In this document: piece by piece, positions 17,162 to 24,951 of the stretch
How the letters are laid out: every line of letters starts with the position of its first letter
Position numbering within the stretch: position 1 is the stretch's first letter
Source: Anaerolinea sp.
GTDB lineage: Bacteria > Chloroflexota > Dehalococcoidia > Tepidiformales > Tepidiformaceae
NCBI GenBank assembly: GCA_013822275.1
Contig: PNKC01000021.1
Coordinates: 1 to 46,998, forward strand
Length of the DNA stretch: 46,998 bases
Reading direction: 5' to 3'
Made by a program: the position numbers and the translations under genes
The notes under the pieces: generated by a model
What the model was told of the DNA's origin: nothing
Database searches by the model: none
Seen by the model: the letters and a program-made list of their open reading frames with translations, nothing else

Positions 17162-17930
17162 TAACGTCTGCGTTCAGTTCGTAGATGAAGCGAAGGCCTT
17201 CAAGGGTGAGGTCGCCGTCGATGACGTCGATGCAGTTCGTCGCCTGGGCGATTTCGCGGGCGAGGCCGCCCGTGGCGATGACTTTGACGTCGCCGGTGAG
17301 TTCGGCCTTGAAGCGGGCAACGATGCCTTCCACAAGACCAACGTACCCGAAAAAGATGCCGGACTGCATCGCGTGGATCGTGTTTTTGCCAATCGCCACG
17401 GGCGGGCGTTCGAGCTGGACGCGGTAGAGCATGGCGGCACGGCTGAAGAGGGCCTCGCTGGCGATGCCAATGCCGGGGGCGATGGCGCCGCCGAGGTAGT
17501 CGCCCTGTTCGTTCACGGCGTCGAAGACGGTGGCCGTGCCGAAATCGACGACGATGACCGGGGCGCCGTACTTCCTGATCGCGGCGACGGCATCGACGAT
17601 GCGGTCCGCGCCGAGCTGCTTTGGGTTGTCGTACAGGATTCGCACACCGGTCCGGAGGCCGTGGCCAACGATCATCGGGTCCATGCCGAAGTACTTCTTA
17701 CAGACGGTTTCGAACGTTGGGATCAGCGGCGGCACGTCGCAGCCAATGATGCAGTCGTCGATGTGCTCGGGCAGCACCTTGCCGGTGGCGAGCAGGCTGA
17801 GGATGAGGACGCCGTATTCGTCCGGGAGCTTTTCCTGTTCGACGCCGATGCGCCAGGTGTGTTTGAGGATTTCGCTTTCGAAAATGCCCAGGTGGATGGA
17901 GGTGTTGCCGATGTCAAAGGCCAGGAGCAT
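17157..17930 (-). CDS. coaX: Type III pantothenate kinase
   Basis: Phosphorylates pantothenate, the first committed step of coenzyme A synthesis, in the cytosol. The 257-residue size fits CoaX. MLLAFDIGNTSIHLGIF is the phosphate-binding motif at the N-terminus, NPKQLGADRIVDAVAA and VVDFGTATVFDAV are the pantothenate-site and second phosphate motifs, and LGGAIAPGIGIASEALF follows. I used the ATG at 17930 because the frame upstream of it has no family similarity. It precedes coaBC on the same strand. Confidence 0.94.
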   Translation of the reverse strand: MLLAFDIGNTSIHLGIFESEILKHTWRIGVEQEKLPDEYGVLILSLLATGKVLPEHIDDCIIGCDVPPLIPTFETVCKKYFGMDPMIVGHGLRTGVRILYDNPKQLGADRIVDAVAAIRKYGAPVIVVDFGTATVFDAVNEQGDYLGGAIAPGIGIASEALFSRAAMLYRVQLERPPVAIGKNTIHAMQSGIFFGYVGLVEGIVARFKAELTGDVKVIATGGLAREIAQATNCIDVIDGDLTLEGLRFIYELNADVR

Positions 17931-18017
17931 GCGGGACCGCCAGGGCGTGGGGCCATCGAGGGTCCCCGTGCCGCGCGTAGGGTAGCGGAAGCGGAGAGGA
18001 AAGCGCAAAAACGGGGG

Positions 18018-18120
18018 TTCTGAGTTCTGAGTGCTGAGTGCTGAGTGCTGAGCACTGAGTCCCGGGGCCCGGCGCCCGAGTCCCGAGTCTCATTCCTCAT
18101 TCCTCATTCCTCATTCCTCC
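18018..18120. repeat. Composite heptamer arrays upstream of coaX
   Basis: Two blocks separated by a 14-nt GC-rich spacer. The first (18018-18059) is TTCTGAG x2, TGCTGAG x3, CACTGAG. The second (18075-18116) is CCCGAGT x2 then CTCATTC x4. All units are 7 bp. The arrays start about 90 bp upstream of the coaX start codon. Confidence 0.9.
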
Positions 18121-18162
18121 AGCGGTGACATCCGGGTATTGGAGATGAGGGCGGCTTTGTGA

Positions 18163-18405
18163 ATGGTTCGCTACGTGACCTGCGAACATCCGCCTGAGGA
18201 ACGGCAACGTGTGTATGAGGGAAGCGGGTGGCCGCGCCCGGACCGGTCGTGGTGCGGGCTTTGCTGCGCGCTCGTCTACGAGGCCCCGCCCAACGGCTCA
18301 GCCCGAGTTCGCCCGCCGTCTCCGGCTCCTGAAGCCCCGCTGCGCCATCCCGGGGGCCACCTCGCCGCCGCCGTCCCGGCCCCCGGGGCCCAGTGCTCTC
18401 CGTGA
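18163..18405 (+). CDS. Doubtful small ORF, 80 residues
   Basis: Reads MVRYVTCEHPPEERQRVYEG with a Cys cluster (WCGLCC), then becomes Pro/Ala-rich. There is no strong ribosome-binding site and no recognised family. It is convergent with the RTX/fibronectin gene, abutting its stop. It may be a chance frame in high-GC DNA. Confidence 0.2.
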   Translation: MVRYVTCEHPPEERQRVYEGSGWPRPDRSWCGLCCALVYEAPPNGSARVRPPSPAPEAPLRHPGGHLAAAVPAPGAQCSP

Positions 18406-19509
18406 TTACCGGCCTCGGGGTGTCGGCGACGGCGACGGGGTCGCGGGAGGCGACTGCGTTGGCGTCGCGGCGGCGGTCGTCGCTGGTTTTGGTGTGTTCG
18501 TTGGCGAGGCCGTGGCTGTCGCCGTTGGCGTGGCGGTGGCGGCCGTTGTTGCCGTGGGCGCCGTGGCCGTGGCCTCGTTGCTCTCGCGGGACTGGGCTTT
18601 CGCCGGGCTGACGGCGGTGACGACGTAGTAGTAGGTCCGGCCCGCCTGCACATCTGTATCGCTGAAGGACGGAGACGTGGCGCTGCCCGCGCCCTCGTAG
18701 CCGCTGCCGTGCACGTCGCTGCGGTAGATGTTGTAGAAGGCGACTCCCGCCACGGCTTTCCAGGTCAACTTCACGGTGCCCCCCTCGGCTGTGGCCGTGA
18801 GCCCGGACGGCGCTGCCGGGGCGGGCGCGGGCGTGGGCGTACTGGTCGCGACCGCGGCCGTATTAACGGCGGAGGCGACGCTGCTCGAACTGCCGCTGCT
18901 GTGGCCGTCGTCGTCATTGCAGTCGTCGTCGTCCCGGATCCCTTGCTGTTCCGTGGCGCGGGATAAGTCCTCGTCGCATTCTTCCTGGCCGGAGCCGCCG
19001 CCCGTGGATTCGCAGTTCAGGATGGTGTTTGTGCCGCTGCCGCCGTTGCACTGGTCCGTGCCGTCGCCGCCATCTATGTAGTCGTCGCCGTTGTTGCCCT
19101 CGATCTCGTCGTTGCCGGGTCCGCCGAGCAGAACATCGGCTCCGCCTTCGCCTTCGATGTCGTCCTTCCCGCCGCCGCCCACGAGGCAGTCCAAGCCGGC
19201 CCCGCCCTCGAGGCGGTTGTCCAGGCTGTTGCCGATAATCAGCCAGCCGCCGTGGCTGTCGTCAGGAACCTCGAAGTCGCGTTCCGTGGCACCGAGGATC
19301 TTGATGCGGTCGGAAGGGAACGAGGTGAGGCCCGCGGCGACGCATTCAGCGGGGATTGGGGGAGGTGGTGGCGCTGCCACTCGAACCGGCGCGGAGGCTG
19401 CGGTACTGGCACGGCCAGCATTATTGGCACGAACGCCTACGGGGGAGGGAGCGAAGGCGACCAACCCCAACACAGCACCGATCGCCAGCAGCACCGGGCG
19501 CGTGTTCAT
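18406..19509 (-). CDS. Secreted RTX-repeat protein with fibronectin type III domain
   Basis: 367 residues. A signal peptide spans about 1-28 (LLAIGAVLGLVAFAPSPVGVRA). Residues about 95-165 carry five or so GGxGxDxL-type nonapeptides (GGGGKDDIEGEGGADVLLGG, then GPGNDEIEGNNGDDYIDGG), which bind calcium in a beta-roll. An acidic stretch follows (DDDDCNDDDG). Residues about 230-315 are a fibronectin III domain (PSGLTATAEGGTVKLTWKAV, YYYVVTAVSPA). The C-terminus is Thr/Ala/Pro-rich with no LPxTG or membrane anchor. The ATG at 19509 overlaps the stop of the signal peptidase gene (ATGA). It is probably a calcium-dependent adhesin or matrix protein, last gene of the operon. Confidence 0.8.
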   Translation of the reverse strand: MNTRPVLLAIGAVLGLVAFAPSPVGVRANNAGRASTAASAPVRVAAPPPPPIPAECVAAGLTSFPSDRIKILGATERDFEVPDDSHGGWLIIGNSLDNRLEGGAGLDCLVGGGGKDDIEGEGGADVLLGGPGNDEIEGNNGDDYIDGGDGTDQCNGGSGTNTILNCESTGGGSGQEECDEDLSRATEQQGIRDDDDCNDDDGHSSGSSSSVASAVNTAAVATSTPTPAPAPAAPSGLTATAEGGTVKLTWKAVAGVAFYNIYRSDVHGSGYEGAGSATSPSFSDTDVQAGRTYYYVVTAVSPAKAQSRESNEATATAPTATTAATATPTATATASPTNTPKPATTAAATPTQSPPATPSPSPTPRGR

Positions 19510-20177
19510 CCGACTTGAGCCTCGTCTGCCGGAGGGGTGGCACTGGCGGAAGAGCGGCGTCTCAAGACGATCTTGACCATGTCGAGCATTTCCAGCGTGA
19601 CGAACAGGAGGATCGCTCCGCCAGCGAACCAAATGAGCAGACTGCGGTCGAACTTTGTGACGATGAGGTTGAGTGGGGGTGGAACGACGAACCGTTCTGT
19701 GCCAATGACCTGGGACTCGTTGATCGGCAGCGCATCTTCAACGGTGTTGGCATCGCCCTGTGCCCAGAATGTTCGAGGGGAATATGCCCAAGAGTCTCTG
19801 ATGACGTCCCCTGTCTTATCGCGGACGACCGAGTGGACATCAGGGTCGGACCGAATCCGCGTGACACGGTGAACGATTGGCTGAGTGTATCCGTCCCGCT
19901 TGTAGAGAATGATGTCGCCGACGGCGATCTCGTGGGCCGGTGTGGCTCTTGCCGAAACGACGTCGCCTTTACCGAATGTCGGAACCATGCTCGTGGATGT
20001 CACATCGTAAAGCCGGTAGCCAACGAATTGCATTCCCGCATATATCGCCGCGGCACAGATTACTAGCACCGCCACTACGGCGAACAGCAGATTCCAGACC
20101 AACTTGAGCCACCGCACGAATGGACTGCCGTTCGCGGAACGAGGTTCGAAGGTCTCCACGTCAATTACTGCTTCCAC
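19506..20177 (-). CDS. SipW/ER-type signal peptidase I
   Basis: 223 residues. One membrane helix lies near the N-terminus (LVWNLLFAVVAVLVICAAAIYAG) and one near the C-terminus (LLIWFAGGAILLFVTLEML). The catalytic Ser is in TSTSMVPTF (about residue 63). The general base position holds His in IVHRVTRI (about residue 103) rather than Lys, marking the SipW/eukaryotic ER class. FWAQGDANTVEDALPI is the conserved downstream box. SipW-type peptidases often process a few dedicated matrix proteins encoded beside them, so the small exported protein upstream is the likely substrate. GTG start with GGGGA upstream. Confidence 0.88.
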   Translation of the reverse strand: MEAVIDVETFEPRSANGSPFVRWLKLVWNLLFAVVAVLVICAAAIYAGMQFVGYRLYDVTSTSMVPTFGKGDVVSARATPAHEIAVGDIILYKRDGYTQPIVHRVTRIRSDPDVHSVVRDKTGDVIRDSWAYSPRTFWAQGDANTVEDALPINESQVIGTERFVVPPPLNLIVTKFDRSLLIWFAGGAILLFVTLEMLDMVKIVLRRRSSASATPPADEAQVG

Positions 20178-20225
20178 GTCGATCCCCTGAGCGCTAGATG
20201 CTTCGTGGTTGTCGAGAGGGTGGGA

Positions 20226-20254
20226 GTTGGCGCCGCTCTTTCGCGGCGCCGACT
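20226..20254 (-). other. Intra-operon stem-loop between exported protein and signal peptidase genes
   Basis: A 13-bp stem (one GU pair) centred on GGCGCCGC / GCGGCGCC with a short loop. There is no U-tract, so partial termination or 3'-end protection of the upstream message is more likely than full termination. This would allow more exported protein than peptidase. Confidence 0.5.
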
Positions 20255-20317
20255 CTCTTGTGGGCTTTGAGGCTGCGGGGGTTCCCCTCGGCGGTCAATG
20301 ACGAACGCTTAAGCGCC

Positions 20318-20788
20318 CTAGTAGGCCTCGTAGTTGACGGTGACAACGGCACCGGAAACGGTGCATGTTTCGTCTGCGGAAGGCGAGATAGAGAGCATCA
20401 GTGCGGTGATGTTCTGCCAGGCTCCGGTCAGACCGACCACCGACCCCGGGTTGTCGATTGCGTATGTGTGGCCAGCACCACAGTTGCCAGACGAGCCGCC
20501 GTTCGTGGTACTTTCGCTGGTGGTGCGGATCTGGAATCCGGCGGGGTAGAGAGGACCGGACTGGTACGCCTGAATGTCGGCAACCTTCGCGAACAAACCG
20601 TTGGCCCTCACCTCCGTGACCTGGTTCGCCAGCGCAGCAGTTACATCGCCCTGAACGTCGCGGTTGGTGATGGTGCCACTGGCGGCGGTTGTGGCTGAGC
20701 CAGTGTTGTTGGCGAAGGCGCCGCTAACCATGACGGCGCCGAAGGCGGCCAGGCTGGCAACAAGCAGAAGCATGCGCTTCTTAAGCAT
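20318..20788 (-). CDS. Small exported protein, putative SipW substrate
   Basis: 156 residues with a clean signal peptide (MLKKRMLLLVASLAAFGAVMV, probable cleavage after SGAFA). The mature part is Thr/Ser/Gly/Asn-rich and predicted beta-rich, with two Cys (SSGNCGAG and DETCTVSG) that may form a disulphide. No family recognised; the resemblance to TasA/camelysin is limited to size, leader and a SipW-type neighbour. ATG start with GAGGAGAG upstream. A long structured 5' leader precedes it. It is likely a surface-layer, fibre or biofilm component, which is an inference from context. Confidence 0.7.
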   Translation of the reverse strand: MLKKRMLLLVASLAAFGAVMVSGAFANNTGSATTAASGTITNRDVQGDVTAALANQVTEVRANGLFAKVADIQAYQSGPLYPAGFQIRTTSESTTNGGSSGNCGAGHTYAIDNPGSVVGLTGAWQNITALMLSISPSADETCTVSGAVVTVNYEAY

Positions 20789-20803
20789 GAGTTTTCTCTC
20801 CTC

Positions 20804-20961
20804 TGTCGCGCGTCGCCGCGCGACAAACTTGCGCCGGCCGCGGCTGCGGACGACAGGTCTTTATCCGGTTGGGGAATTTCCAGGGGGTGGATAAGACTCC
20901 GACCCGGGGACGCTCCTTTCCGGGTCGCAGGAGGGAATCAGGGTTTGCCCGCGGTGCAAAC
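20804..20961 (-). promoter_or_regulatory. Structured 5' leader of the exported-protein operon
   Basis: Four stems lie in the leader: 20804-20825 (9 bp perfect, GCGA tetraloop on the minus strand, directly before the ribosome-binding site), 20857-20897 (GTCTTATCC with GGATAAAGAC, one bulge), 20900-20927 (8 bp perfect) and 20943-20961 (6 bp). This suggests post-transcriptional control or mRNA stabilisation. The phrase GGGCAAACC recalls the cyclic di-GMP-I riboswitch, but the rest of that motif is missing. The remaining stretch up to 21435 has no recognised gene; GTACA-CC-TGTAC near 21160 is a small palindrome. Confidence 0.4.
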
Positions 20962-21435
20962 GTTGGGCGGATCCTGAATGCTGTGGAAACTTGGCAGGTG
21001 CTAGACTTTCCGCAGCAAGGGCGAGTCCAATTCTCCTTGCGACCAGCCCGGTTGCGGTTCCTGCTGCGGCCGGGCCTTCTTTTGCTCGTTTTCCGGCGGG
21101 ATTGCCGGTTGCCGCATCGTTACCGAAGCGTGAATAGCCCGTCAACACCTTCAATTTGTACACCTGTACGACTTCGCGGCCATCGCGACAGCGGATGACG
21201 CGAAAATGGCGGGTTAACCACACAGGTGCCGCGGAAACGCCCCGCCCGGCGGGGGAGCCTCAGATTCAGACACTGCATAATGTTGGAACTTTGTTAGAAT
21301 TCCGCTCGCTGGCCAGTTAGCGAAAATTTGAGCGCTTGCTAAGTGAAATCAGAGCCCGGCGCGATCTAGCGACGGGCTTCGTCGTCGCTACGGTGACTGC
21401 CGGAGTCCGCATCCGCCGCCCGTGGCCGGCGGGGA

Positions 21436-22059
21436 TCAAACCCGTCGCTTGGTCGCTCTGGGCTCTGGTTGGGCGTCGAGCTCGCCCGCCAGTTCGCGGA
21501 GCAACTCGAGCCGCCTGCCGTGCCATTTGCTGGCGAGGCCACTGGAACTGGGGATGACCCAGGGGACGGTTGGATTTTGGATTTGTGATTTTGGATTTTG
21601 GATTGGGGCGATGCGCTCGGGCTGTTCGCCGTAGGGGCGCGTAGCCAGTTCTTTTGCGCTCAATCCCAGGGCGTGGCGGGCGAACTGCTGGTAGATGCCA
21701 CGGCCGCTGAAGACGGCGACGCGCGGCTGGTGTTCGAGCAGTTCCGCGTGCAGGCGGTGGGCGCCTTGAATGATCTCGTCGCGCGTGAGGTGCTCCGCGC
21801 GGACGGTGGGCCGGGGGCAGAGGTCCGTGAAGCCAATGCCCGCTTCGTCCATCAAAAGCGCGTCGTCCTCGGGGCCCAATCCTTCGCCCGGAGCACGGCC
21901 GACGAGCTCGCTTTCGCCCAGTTGCCGCCAGAAGGCGTTGCCGCCGCGGGCGTAGTAGTGGCCCGCCTCCGCCGAGTAGATCGCCGGATTGTAGCCGATG
22001 AACACGAGGCGCAGGCCCGGCCGAAGATAGTGCGGGAGAGACGGCGTTGCGGCTGTCAT
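21436..22059 (-). CDS. mug: Mismatch-specific uracil/thymine DNA glycosylase
   Basis: Removes U or T from G:U and G:T mismatches, starting base-excision repair. 207 residues, UDG family 2. LVFIGYNPAIYSAEAGHYYARGGNAFW holds the catalytic Asn motif (GYNPA, 22-26), GIGFTDLCPRPT follows, and VPWVIPSSSGLASKW is the second active-site loop. Between residues about 152 and 164 an odd insert IQNPKSQIQNP is encoded by a TTGGATT heptamer array just before that loop. ATG start at 22059 overlaps the stop of the upstream membrane-protein gene (ATGA). Confidence 0.88.
   Translation of the reverse strand: MTAATPSLPHYLRPGLRLVFIGYNPAIYSAEAGHYYARGGNAFWRQLGESELVGRAPGEGLGPEDDALLMDEAGIGFTDLCPRPTVRAEHLTRDEIIQGAHRLHAELLEHQPRVAVFSGRGIYQQFARHALGLSAKELATRPYGEQPERIAPIQNPKSQIQNPTVPWVIPSSSGLASKWHGRRLELLRELAGELDAQPEPRATKRRV
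21570..21604. repeat. Heptamer array (TTGGATT)x5 inside mug
   Basis: Five 7-bp units, the middle one degenerate (TGTGATT). It lies in frame within mug, between the core and the second catalytic loop. A change of one unit would destroy the loop by frameshift. Confidence 0.9.
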
Positions 22060-22601
22060 TCCGGCAGCTCGATGCGGAGGCGCGGGTCGGCGATGTGCAG
22101 GTACTCGGGCTCCGCGCCCACCGTCGCCGGACGCTTGAAGCGCAGAAAGATGGTGCGCTGCTCCGCCAGGGGGAAGGGGATCGTGCCGTTAGTCGATGGG
22201 AATGCGGCATCGGCCTCAACCCAGTCGTCGATGCCGCTGAACTCCACCGCGAAGTCGGTGACCGCCGGCAACCAGGTCTTGTTGGTGGTCACTTCGAGAA
22301 TGACGTAGTAGCCATCGTCACGTTCTCCGGCGGGCCGCTGAAACGCTTCGGGGCGCTCGCTGCCAGCCCCGGCCACGCGGATGGTCTTTGCGTCGCCTTC
22401 GTACGTCTGACCAACCGCCACTCGCTGTTCGCCGTAGTAGTGGCGGAGGATGGGCTTGAGCCCGTAGGCGGCGAACATCCCTCCAACAACCACGCCCAGG
22501 ACAGCGCCCCAGACAAGGCAGCCGGAACGGTTTTCGCGCGGCCTGTCGGATTCGTGCGGGATTCGGCGGCGGGTGGCGCCGGGGTCTGTGGGTTCGGGCA
22601 T
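22056..22601 (-). CDS. Single-pass membrane protein of unknown function
   Basis: 181 residues. A polar N-terminus is followed by one membrane helix (CLVWGAVLGVVVGGMFAAYGL) and an external beta-rich domain (YYVILEVTTNKTWLPAVTDFAVEF, RTIFLRFKRPATV) reminiscent of DUF4352-type immunoglobulin-like domains. No enzyme motif. ATG start. Its stop overlaps the mug start, so the two are coupled, though no shared function is obvious. Confidence 0.7.
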   Translation of the reverse strand: MPEPTDPGATRRRIPHESDRPRENRSGCLVWGAVLGVVVGGMFAAYGLKPILRHYYGEQRVAVGQTYEGDAKTIRVAGAGSERPEAFQRPAGERDDGYYVILEVTTNKTWLPAVTDFAVEFSGIDDWVEADAAFPSTNGTIPFPLAEQRTIFLRFKRPATVGAEPEYLHIADPRLRIELPE

Positions 22602-22755
22602 GTGAATGCGAGTTTAGAGGACGCGCAGCCATGAAGGCTCGAAACCACCCTTGAAGCCGGCCATGCCTGACGCGGCGATGACCGTCCGGTAGAGTAGAGT
22701 GGCTCGGCGGGGCCGGGCCCTAGCCGAGACGTTGCAGCAAGCAAGGGAGCGCTGG

Positions 22756-23022
22756 GTGGCCCAAATAGACAAACTACTCCAGCGGCTGGTCACTGAGTCC
22801 GATGCGGCATTCTCCTTCGATGAAATCGTTCGGATACTGCGCGCGCTCGGCTTTAGTGAGAGGATTCACGGAGGCCACCACATCTTCCGCCGTTCCGGCT
22901 TGAGAGAGATCGTTAACCTTCAGCCGCGTTCCGACGGAAGTGCCAAGTACTACCAGGTACGGCAGGTGAGACGGCTTGTCGTAAACTACCACCTGTGGAG
23001 ATTCGACGATGACGAAGTATGA
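22756..23022 (+). CDS. hicA: HicA-like toxin (mRNA interferase)
   Basis: 88 residues. The HicA double-stranded-RNA-binding fold is seen in FDEIVRILRALGF and GGHHIFRRSGLREIVNLQP, the latter holding the catalytic His (GGHHI, normally GSHH), then YYQVRQVRRLV. HicA toxins cleave mRNA when free of HicB. The frame opens at a GTG at 22699, but I prefer the GTG at 22756, which has AAGGGAG 8 bp upstream and gives a normal HicA size. It overlaps hicB. Confidence 0.85.
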   Translation: MAQIDKLLQRLVTESDAAFSFDEIVRILRALGFSERIHGGHHIFRRSGLREIVNLQPRSDGSAKYYQVRQVRRLVVNYHLWRFDDDEV

Positions 23023-23218
23023 GATGGTCGTGTGGTGGAGCGACGAGGACCAGGCCTTCCTTGTGGAGGTCCCTGAGCTCCCCGGCTGCATGGCCGACGG
23101 GGCATCCTATGAGGACGCGGTCCGCAACGCGCAGGAAGTCATCGCCCTCTGGATAGAAACGGCACGTGAAGATGGCCGGGAGATCCCCGCGGCAAGGGGC
23201 CGGCTGCTCTACGCCTGA
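23009..23218 (+). CDS. hicB: HicB-like antitoxin, short form
   Basis: 69 residues with the partial RNase H fold of HicB: MTKYEMVVWWSDEDQAFLVEVPELPGCMADGASYEDAVRNAQEV pattern, ending in a helical part (IALWIETAREDGREIP). No separate DNA-binding domain is present. ATG start at 23009 lies inside the end of hicA, the usual coupled layout. It should bind and silence HicA. Confidence 0.88.
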   Translation: MTKYEMVVWWSDEDQAFLVEVPELPGCMADGASYEDAVRNAQEVIALWIETAREDGREIPAARGRLLYA

Positions 23219-23394
23219 GCCTGCGCCAGCCGTCGCTACCGGCGCCGCGACGGGGACCAGTTTTCCGGCACGCCTCGCGAAATGGCCCGTCCACCCGCGA
23301 GCCCGCAGAGACCTTTGTGTCTTTGTGGTTTTCGTTGATACTGCGAATCGGCCGGCCGGGCACGAGAGACCGCCACGGGGCAAGGGGAAAGAGC

Positions 23395-23592
23395 ATGAAG
23401 GTCCAGGTGAACCACGACGTTTGCGAAGGCCACGGCAAGTGCCAGGCCGCCGCGCCGGAAGTGTTTGAGTTGCGCGACGACGACCTCTCGCATGTGCTGG
23501 TGGAAAACGTGCCCGAAGCGCTGAAGGAGAAGGTGGAGCGGGCGATCCGGCTCTGCCCCCGGCAGGCGATCAGTTGGGCCCAGGACGCCTGA
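23395..23592 (+). CDS. P450-type ferredoxin
   Basis: 65 residues. The cluster motif is CEGHGKC near the N-terminus and LCPRQAI near the C-terminus, which indicates a single 3Fe-4S (or 4Fe-4S) cluster as in actinobacterial P450 redox partners. ATG at 23395 with GGGGAAAGA upstream gives MKVQVNHDVCEGHGKC. It is followed 78 bp later by a cytochrome P450, so it probably delivers electrons to it. The stretch before it (23219-23394) has a CTTTGTGTCTTTGTGG phrase but no gene. Confidence 0.9.
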   Translation: MKVQVNHDVCEGHGKCQAAAPEVFELRDDDLSHVLVENVPEALKEKVERAIRLCPRQAISWAQDA

Positions 23593-23622
23593 TTACAGGT
23601 GAATGACATTTCCGCTACGCTA

Positions 23623-23640
23623 TTGACCGACCGGTAGGAC
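23623..23640. promoter_or_regulatory. Palindromic operator-like site before the P450 gene
   Basis: CCGACCGGTAGG is a near-perfect palindrome (10 of 12) embedded in TTGACCGACCGGTAGGAC. Sites of this form are typical for TetR-family regulators of lipid or steroid catabolism. TTGACC could double as a -35 element. No TetR gene is in the window. Confidence 0.35.
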
Positions 23641-23670
23641 TGTTGCCGTAACTCACCCCGGAGATCTGTC

Positions 23671-24951
23671 ATGACCGCTGTATCGGAGTCCCTGACTCTC
23701 GAAGACATAAACCTCAACGACGAAACGCTGTTCGAAAACGGGCTCGCCCACCAGGCGTTCAAAATCCTGCGCCGGGAAGACCCGGTCAGTTGGACGCCGG
23801 AGAACGAGGAAGTCGTGGGGCACTGGAACTTCGTCCGTTACGAAGACGTGCTCACCTGCTCGCGCCATCCGGAAGTGTTCAGCTCGGAAAGGGGCATCGT
23901 CCAGTTCTTCCCCGTGGACGAAACGAAGCAGACCGCCGCCGCCGCCGGCAACGGCAAGATGCTGATCACCATGGACCCGCCGCGCCACGTTAAGTTGCGG
24001 CGGCTGGTGAACAAGGGATTCACCCCCCGTGCCGTGGCCGCCATGGAGCCCCACATCCGCGAGATCACGAACACCGTCCTCGACACGATCGCGAAGAAGG
24101 GGAAGAGCGACTTCGTGATCGACGTCGCGTCGCAGATCCCGCTGGCCGTGATTTGCGGGATGATGGGCCTGGAGCAGAAGGACTGGCCGCTCATGTTCCA
24201 GCTCACGAACAAGGTGCTCGGCGCGGGCGACCCGGAGTACCAGACCGACGTGCCGGAAGACCAGCGCGGCACGAACGAAGCCGCCAACATCACCGGCAAC
24301 CTCGGCACCATGCAGATGTTCGGCTTCTTCGCCCAGGTCCTCCAGGAACGCCGCGCCAACCGCAAGGACGACCTCATCAGCATCCTCTGCGAATCCGAAC
24401 TCGATGGCGAAGCGTTGAGCGATGAGGACATCCTCTGGTTCTGTTTCCTCCTCATCCTTGCCGGCAACGAGACCACCCGGAACGCTATGTCGGGCGGGCT
24501 CCTCGCCTTCTTCGACAACCCCGGCGAAAGGCGGCGGCTGATGGCTGACATGTCGCTCATCGACTCCGCCGTCGAGGAGATCGTCCGCTACGTGAGCCCC
24601 GTGATGCACATGGCCCGCATCGCGCTTTCGGACTTCGAAGTCGGCGGCCAGCTGATCAAGAAGGGTGAGCGAGTTGTGATGTGGTATCCCTCGGTCAACC
24701 GCGACGAGAAGGTCTTCCCCGATGGCGATGTCTTCAACATCACGCGCAGCCCAAACGACCACCTGGCGTTCGGCATCGGCGAGCACTTCTGCCTCGGCGC
24801 CGGGTTCGCGCGGCTGGAGCTGAAGATCCTCTTCCAGGAGCTGTTCCGCCGCTTCCCGGATATCCAGCCGGACGGTCCCGCCGAGCGGCTGCGGTCCACC
24901 TTCATCGGTGGGATCAAGCACCTCCCGGTGAAATTCACGCCGGAGGCGTAG
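23671..24951 (+). CDS. Cytochrome P450
   Basis: 426 residues, bacterial class I P450. The I-helix oxygen-binding motif is LILAGNETTRNA, the K-helix ExxR is EEIVR, and the haem loop is FGIGEHFCLGAGFARLE with the Cys ligand. The arrangement resembles the sterol/terpene-hydroxylating CYPs of Actinobacteria (for example CYP125/142/124), but I cannot name the substrate. ATG start, cytosolic. The ferredoxin gene directly upstream supplies a redox partner. A reductase is not seen in the window. Confidence 0.94.
   Translation: MTAVSESLTLEDINLNDETLFENGLAHQAFKILRREDPVSWTPENEEVVGHWNFVRYEDVLTCSRHPEVFSSERGIVQFFPVDETKQTAAAAGNGKMLITMDPPRHVKLRRLVNKGFTPRAVAAMEPHIREITNTVLDTIAKKGKSDFVIDVASQIPLAVICGMMGLEQKDWPLMFQLTNKVLGAGDPEYQTDVPEDQRGTNEAANITGNLGTMQMFGFFAQVLQERRANRKDDLISILCESELDGEALSDEDILWFCFLLILAGNETTRNAMSGGLLAFFDNPGERRRLMADMSLIDSAVEEIVRYVSPVMHMARIALSDFEVGGQLIKKGERVVMWYPSVNRDEKVFPDGDVFNITRSPNDHLAFGIGEHFCLGAGFARLELKILFQELFRRFPDIQPDGPAERLRSTFIGGIKHLPVKFTPEA

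Noticed and set aside
20900-20961. Possible cyclic di-GMP-I (GEMM) riboswitch on the minus strand
   Set aside because: GGGCAAACC is present, but the required ACGCAAAGCC segment and the second tetraloop-receptor stem are not found.
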